Origin: Thermoanaerobacterium xylanolyticum LX-11
GTDB lineage: Bacteria > Bacillota > Thermoanaerobacteria > Thermoanaerobacterales > Thermoanaerobacteraceae
NCBI RefSeq assembly: GCF_000189775.2
Contig: NC_015555.1
Span: 1,747,001-1,811,000, forward strand
DNA length: 64,000 bases
Direction of reading: 5' to 3'
The translations under genes were made by a program, and so were the position numbers. Of this stretch, positions 59,441-64,000 are shown piece after piece. The stretch's first letter is position 1. Every line of letters begins with the position of its first letter. A model generated the notes under the pieces. It did not search any database and was not told the origin of the DNA. It saw only the letters and a list, made by a program, of their open reading frames with translations.

Positions 59441-61398
59441 TCGGCAACTTCTGTTGCCTGATATATCTGAATTTCAGGAGACATATTTTAAATTTATCCC
59501 CCAAAATTTCATTCTGAAATCCTTTTTCGATTTCCAATTCATTTACATCTTTATTTACATTGTAAGATTTTTTCTTTATATTTCCCTTTATTTAACATAT
59601 ATGGTTACATTCTATCTTGACTTTTTTAAATCGCCCCAATAATCGAAATGGATGGTGTTTTTACCATACTACTTGTTATTGAGGTGATTTTATGTTGGGC
59701 GCATGGCGTTCGCATTCTGATTATCAGTCTTTCCTTGTCGAAAATATTCAACCCATTTATGCTTCAGATAAAAATCGTGTCCTTCAATTTTCTGAAGCTT
59801 TATCTAAACTCTATAATTTAGATCTTGATGTTCTTAAACTTGTACTGGAACCTTATTACTCTAATACTGGTTCTCCAGCCAAAAATCAGCCTGAAGTTTT
59901 TCGGTCTTTTGTACTTATGTCTCTTCTTAAATGTCACAGTATTACTAAATGGGTTTACATGCTTCATCATGATGACCTTTTGTGTTACATGATTGGCGTG
60001 TCTCCTGATAATATTCCTGGTGTTGGTACTCATTATGACTTGATTAACAGGTTATGGCTTGAGGATCCTGATATTGAAAAAGACCGACAGGATTCTCTCC
60101 ATCCTTTTAAACGCAAACCACGTAAAAAACTTGCTAAAAATCAGAAGCTTCCACCACGCCACCCTGGTATTATACAGAAATTTGTTGATTTGGCTTTACA
60201 GGGTAAAATTTTTGAGTCAAGACCTGAGAAGCTTCTTCAACAAATTTTTGCCGATGTTGCTGTTAGGCCTTCCGCCAATGCTGGCATCCTCGGTGATATT
60301 GAAAAACTTACTATTTCCGGTGACGGTACTTGCATTAAAACCGGCGGAAGTCCTTTCGGTATTAGAACTTGTGATTGTGCTAATAAGGGTATATTTAATT
60401 GTGACTGCCATCGCAAGTTCTCTGACCCCGATGCTCGCTATGGTTGGGATAGTTATCATGAGACATGGTTTTATGGTTATTCTGGTTATTTTTTAGTGAC
60501 ATACAACGAAGAGCTTAAATCTGATATTCCGATTTATCTTCGCTTGGTTGAGGCTCCTCGTTATGATGGTGTTACTGCTATTATTGCTTTGTCTGAAGCA
60601 AGGGCTTTGTATCCTGATTTCGTTTTTGATAAATTTATTGGTGATTGTGCTCATGATAATTACCCTACTTATCATCTTCTTAATAAGTGGAATATTAAAC
60701 CTGTAATTCCGCTTAATAAGAAGAATAAAAACAACAGCAAGTACCAAGGTACTATTAAAATCAATGAAAATGGTATTCCTGTCTGTATGGCAGGATTACC
60801 TATGGTTTACAATGGTTTTATGAAAGACCGTAACAGAATTAAATGGCGCTGTCCTTTTGCGACTGGTAAAGTTGATTCATGTAATTGTAAAGATAAGTGC
60901 TCCTCTTCTGATTATGGTAGAACCGTTTATACGAAGCCTTCATCTGATCCTCGCTTGTTTACCGTCATTCCACGTGGTTCTGATGAATGGAAAGGCGAGA
61001 TGAAAAAGCGAACTTCTTCTGAGCGTGTTAACAAAAGGCTTCTTAATGACTATGAGTTGGAGCTATCTAAAACCAGAGGCAAAAAGCGTTGGTCTTTCTG
61101 GATTATGATACACTCTATTAATATCCATCTTGATGCTAGATTGAAAAAATCTAAGTTTGATTTTATTTCTATGCTTGATGGATTATTAGGTAGAGTAGCA
61201 TAAATATTGAGATTCCATATACTGTTAATTTTTAAACCTATTTTATTAGGCTTTATTTCTTATACTCTTTTTTTAAATTGATTTTCATTATTTTACATTT
61301 TCTTTCCTCTTTTCAGTATTTTATCGCAAAGGCTTTGTTATTTTCTGTATCTAATTTTTAATTTATGCCATAGTATGACGTTGGAAATTAGTTTCCGA
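59441..61398 (+). mobile_element. Second insertion sequence, about 1.96 kb
   Basis: The ends are deduced from TCGG(C/A)AACT, present as TCGGCAACT at 59441 and, on the minus strand, from 61398. Each end also carries a small hairpin: GGCAAC-TTCT-GTTGCC (59443-59458) and GGAAA-TTAG-TTTCC (61383-61396). A clear target duplication is not visible, so borders are approximate. It sits in the permease to binding-protein gap of the aldouronate importer operon, in the opposite orientation. Apart from the transposase gene I see no other genes in its noncoding ends (59459-59691 and 61204-61382). Confidence 0.6.
59692..61203 (+). CDS. DDE transposase of the second insertion sequence
   Basis: This 503-residue transposase has acidic residues that fit a DDE triad at ISGDGT, IGDCAHDNYP and RTSSERVNKRL. 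A cysteine-rich insert (CDCANKGIFNCDCH, and CPFATGKVDSCNCKDKC) may bind zinc. I recognise it as a transposase common in thermophilic clostridia but cannot name the IS family with confidence (IS1182-like or unclassified). GAGGTG stands before the ATG. The frame is intact. Confidence 0.85.
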   Translation: MLGAWRSHSDYQSFLVENIQPIYASDKNRVLQFSEALSKLYNLDLDVLKLVLEPYYSNTGSPAKNQPEVFRSFVLMSLLKCHSITKWVYMLHHDDLLCYMIGVSPDNIPGVGTHYDLINRLWLEDPDIEKDRQDSLHPFKRKPRKKLAKNQKLPPRHPGIIQKFVDLALQGKIFESRPEKLLQQIFADVAVRPSANAGILGDIEKLTISGDGTCIKTGGSPFGIRTCDCANKGIFNCDCHRKFSDPDARYGWDSYHETWFYGYSGYFLVTYNEELKSDIPIYLRLVEAPRYDGVTAIIALSEARALYPDFVFDKFIGDCAHDNYPTYHLLNKWNIKPVIPLNKKNKNNSKYQGTIKINENGIPVCMAGLPMVYNGFMKDRNRIKWRCPFATGKVDSCNCKDKCSSSDYGRTVYTKPSSDPRLFTVIPRGSDEWKGEMKKRTSSERVNKRLLNDYELELSKTRGKKRWSFWIMIHSINIHLDARLKKSKFDFISMLDGLLGRVA

Positions 61399-61532
61399 AA
61401 TCACTCTTATTATTAATTAAAATCAGAATCTTATCATTATGAAAATTTGTTTTTTTGTTACCACCACCTCCTTAAAAATCATCTCAGATAGTCCCTCCTT
61501 TTATTTAAATTTAATAATAATTAATGATGCCT
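61399..61532 (-). other. Remaining leader of the aldouronate binding-protein gene, cut off by the IS
   Basis: This 134-bp stretch between the permease stop and the IS contains GGAGGTGGTGGTAAC on the minus strand, the same GGAGGTGGTGGTA found in the leader of the 43021-44706 binding-protein gene. No gene is seen. Confidence 0.45.
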
Positions 61533-62405
61533 TTAGCCTTTTAATGAGCCAATCATGACACCTTGAACAAAGTACTTTTGTATAAATGGATATACCATCA
61601 TTATTGGTATTGAAGTCAATATTACACTGGCTGATTTTAAAGTTGCTGATATTTGAGCTAAGCTATTAACATCTGAGGTGCTGCTGACAGATGTTTGCTG
61701 TGATCCTACAATTATATTCCTTAAGTATAGTGCAACAGGAAATTTTGAGCTATCATCAAGGTATATAAACGGTCCAAACCAGTTGTTCCAAACACCTACC
61801 GCATAGAAAAGTGCCATAACATACATTATTGGTTTAGAAAGAGGAAGAATTATCTTAAGCAATATTCCATATGTGCTCATTCCGTCTACTTCTGCAGCTT
61901 CTTCCAATTCCGCTGGTATACCTTCAAAGAAAGTCTTCATGACCATTACGTTAAATGTGCTGACTGCGCCTGGAAGCACAACGCCCCATATAGTGTTTCT
62001 CATGCCTAAAGCGTTTACTAAAAGATAAGTCGGTATCAATCCACCGCTGAAAAACATAGTAAATACTACAAAGCCTAAAATGATTCCTCTTCCTTTTAAC
62101 CGCTTCTTTGACAGTGGATACGCCAAAAGCGTAGACAGAAACAGTGAAACAAGGGTGCCTACAATCGTATAAATAATCGTATTCTTATAGCTGGTCCAGA
62201 ATTCTTTCTCTGCTAAAAGAACTTGATATGTCTTAAATGTAAGGCCTTTTGGGTACAATGATACCAATCCTGCATATACATACTTCTCACCACTTAAAGA
62301 CACGCTTAATAGATACCAGAAAGGATACAGTGTCACCAATATTACTATGATCATTATTATGGTATTAAAAACTTTAAATACTTTGTATTGTTTCGATTCT
62401 TTCAT
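61533..62405 (-). CDS. Aldouronate ABC permease, LplC/YtcP type
   Basis: This 290-residue permease has six membrane segments, the coupling loop EEAAEVDGMSTYGILLKIILP and the group-typical end KYFVQGVMIGSLKG. It starts 15 bases after the LplB-type gene. The second IS directly follows its downstream gap, so transcription into the binding-protein gene may be reduced. Confidence 0.92.
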   Translation of the reverse strand: MKESKQYKVFKVFNTIIMIIVILVTLYPFWYLLSVSLSGEKYVYAGLVSLYPKGLTFKTYQVLLAEKEFWTSYKNTIIYTIVGTLVSLFLSTLLAYPLSKKRLKGRGIILGFVVFTMFFSGGLIPTYLLVNALGMRNTIWGVVLPGAVSTFNVMVMKTFFEGIPAELEEAAEVDGMSTYGILLKIILPLSKPIMYVMALFYAVGVWNNWFGPFIYLDDSSKFPVALYLRNIIVGSQQTSVSSTSDVNSLAQISATLKSASVILTSIPIMMVYPFIQKYFVQGVMIGSLKG

Positions 62406-62420
62406 TTATCATCACTTCCC

Positions 62421-63392
62421 TTACCATAGACTGGATTCTGTGAATTTTCTTGACAAGTAGTTTGCTGTGTAAACCAATGTAAGACCTATCACTGCTTCAA
62501 ACATTCCTATTGCAGCGGCATAGCTAAAGTTATTTGATACAAGTCCCATTCTGTATAGATACGTCGATATGACATCTGCTGTAGAATACGTCAGAGGATT
62601 ATACAGAAGCAGTATCTTTTCAAATCCTACTGACAAAAGTCCACCAATGTTTAGTATCAAAAGTATCATTATCGTAGGCAATATACCTGGAATAGTGACG
62701 TATATCGTTTGTTGCCATCTGCTGGCACCATCAATTATAGCAGCCTCGTACAATTCCGGGTTGATATTTGTCAGCGCTGCTAGGTACAGTATCGCGCCCC
62801 AGCCCATGCCTTGCCATATACCTGAAACGATGTATATAGTCCTAAACCATTGCGGTTCTGCTAAAAAGTTGATAGTATGCCCAATGTAATGCTTCAAAAT
62901 CATATTGATGACTCCTGATGATGGATCAAGTATCTGCATTATCATATCTGCCACAACAACCGTTGATATAAAGTATGGCAAATATGACACTGTCTGCGTA
63001 AACCTCTTAAACCACGTGCTTTTGATCTCATTCAAAAGCAAAGCAAAGATTATTGGAAATGGAAAGCTTATTACCAAATACTCGGCACTTAAAATTATTG
63101 TATTTCTAAATACTTGCCAAAACGATGGATCATGTATAAACATATCAAAGTATCTAAGTCCAACCCATTCTGTTCCATACACTGGTCCACCAGGGACAAA
63201 CCTTCTAAAAGCAATAATATTTCCATACATAGGTACATATCTAAATATGATGTAATACGCTATAGGAAGTATAAGTAGGCTGTACAATTGCCAATCTTTT
63301 TTAATAGCTTTTAATGTCTTCTTAAAATCCCTATTCTTGCCTTGTTTAGCCTCCTTTTTGCCCCCACCTTTATTAATCAATACAGAATCCAT
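62421..63392 (-). CDS. Aldouronate ABC permease, LplB type
   Basis: This 323-residue permease has a basic N-terminal region, six membrane segments and the coupling loop YEAAIIDGASRWQQTIYVTIP. ATG with AAAGGAGAAA upstream. It follows uxuA after 108 bases in which I see no terminator; a shared transcript with uxuA is likely. Confidence 0.92.
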   Translation of the reverse strand: MDSVLINKGGGKKEAKQGKNRDFKKTLKAIKKDWQLYSLLILPIAYYIIFRYVPMYGNIIAFRRFVPGGPVYGTEWVGLRYFDMFIHDPSFWQVFRNTIILSAEYLVISFPFPIIFALLLNEIKSTWFKRFTQTVSYLPYFISTVVVADMIMQILDPSSGVINMILKHYIGHTINFLAEPQWFRTIYIVSGIWQGMGWGAILYLAALTNINPELYEAAIIDGASRWQQTIYVTIPGILPTIMILLILNIGGLLSVGFEKILLLYNPLTYSTADVISTYLYRMGLVSNNFSYAAAIGMFEAVIGLTLVYTANYLSRKFTESSLW

Positions 63393-63500
63393 ATGCTTTT
63401 TCTCCTTTCTCAGTAAAACAGATAATTACTTTGACTTTGATTTTTAATACTGTCAACTGTTTTCTTATAATAGTTTCTTTCAATTGAAGTAAAGCAATCT

Positions 63501-64000
63501 TTATTGATGAGACATCTTATCTATTGCTTCCCAAAGCCCATTCAAATATGTCACACCTAAGGCCCTGTCATAAAGTCCATATCCTGGTCTTGCTTTCTCA
63601 TCCCATATCATCCTTCCATGGTCCGGCCTTATATATCCTTCAAAACCTATATCATAATAGGCTTTCATGATTTCAAACATATCAAACGACCCTTCGCTTG
63701 ATAAATGCGCTGATTCGTAAAACTTTTTCTCGCCTATAAACTTTATATTTCTTACGTGACCAAAATGGATTCTTCCCATTTTGCCAAAATGCCTTATAAG
63801 CTCTGGTATATTGTTTTCGGGGTTTGAACCTAAAGAGCCACTGCAAAGCGTCAATCCATTGTAAGGACTGTCTACAAGGTTTACAATCCTTTCAAGATTC
63901 TCCTTGCATGTAACTATCCTCGGCAAACCAAATAGCGACCATGGTGGATCATCTGGGTGTATAGCCATCTTTACATCGTATTCTTCACATGTAGGTATAA
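63501..64000 (-). CDS. uxuA: Mannonate dehydratase UxuA, C-terminal part, cut by window edge
   Basis: About 166 C-terminal codons are visible; the frame runs open to the window end, so the ATG at 63968 is internal (the codons before it read EEYDVK). The motifs [15 protein letters not shown] (metal site), [21 protein letters not shown] and [11 protein letters not shown] are those of UxuA. It dehydrates D-mannonate to 2-keto-3-deoxygluconate, so glucuronate set free by the GH67 enzyme can enter the pathway. The other uronate genes (uxaC, uxuB, kdgK, kdgA) are outside the window. Confidence 0.92.
   Translation of the reverse strand, partial: IPTCEEYDVKMAIHPDDPPWSLFGLPRIVTCKENLERIVNLVDSPYNGLTLCSGSLGSNPENNIPELIRHFGKMGRIHFGHVRNIKFIGEKKFYESAHLSSEGSFDMFEIMKAYYDIGFEGYIRPDHGRMIWDEKARPGYGLYDRALGVTYLNGLWEAIDKMSHQ

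Overview
The window looks like the chromosome of a thermophilic, xylan-degrading, low-G+C Firmicute of the Thermoanaerobacterium type. The DNA is AT-rich, ribosome binding sites are strong GGAGG boxes, and TTG/GTG starts are common. The GH39 xylosidase (500 aa, catalytic pair at E160/E277), the CE7 acetyl xylan esterase (320 aa) and the SLH-anchored CBM22-GH10-CBM9 xylanase match what I remember of the Thermoanaerobacterium saccharolyticum enzymes. The genus is inferred from memory, not from a search.

1-13 kb, membrane and cell surface: a partial P-type ATPase, a DUF2225 protein, a YkvI-type membrane protein, an LCP (LytR-CpsA-Psr) ligase, a secreted SLH-domain protein, an Asn-rich membrane protein and a BNR-repeat lipoprotein. 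A minus-strand operon follows: a LoaP-type NusG paralogue, a Wzz-like chain-length protein, a BY-kinase, a PHP phosphatase and galU. A phosphoglucomutase/phosphomannomutase lies upstream. Together they suggest making and attaching a wall polysaccharide, to which SLH proteins would bind.

13-23 kb, defence: an Rpn-family PD-(D/E)XK nuclease contains a strong internal, in-frame translation start and a 12-bp tandem repeat. It converges on a complete SMC-like Wadjet operon, jetABCD. The first gene of that operon, ahead of jetA, encodes a MIF-family tautomerase.

23-30 kb: a TetR regulator, an ABC ATPase and a very large FtsX-type permease. An IS4-type element has cut the permease in two. A secreted stalk-domain protein follows.

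30-64 kb, xylan utilisation. There are three ATPase-less ABC sugar importers, which presumably share an ATPase encoded elsewhere. Around them are a CE4 deacetylase-like protein, an intracellular GH10, cell-surface XynA, and a YesM/YesN-type two-component system. A long minus-strand cluster reads uxuA, two permeases, [second IS], solute-binding protein, GH67 alpha-glucuronidase, two Gfo/Idh oxidoreductases, GH52 and GH39 beta-xylosidases, and acetyl xylan esterase. In the inferred scheme XynA cuts xylan at the surface, the importers take up (methylglucurono)xylo-oligosaccharides, and the cytoplasmic enzymes remove acetyl and glucuronyl groups and release xylose. Glucuronate would go through UxuA.

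The regulatory structure is the most original part. The promoters of three solute-binding-protein genes share a GTAAAAA direct repeat with an exact 21-bp period, a good candidate site for the AraC-type response regulator. All four solute-binding-protein genes are followed directly by a perfect stem-loop.
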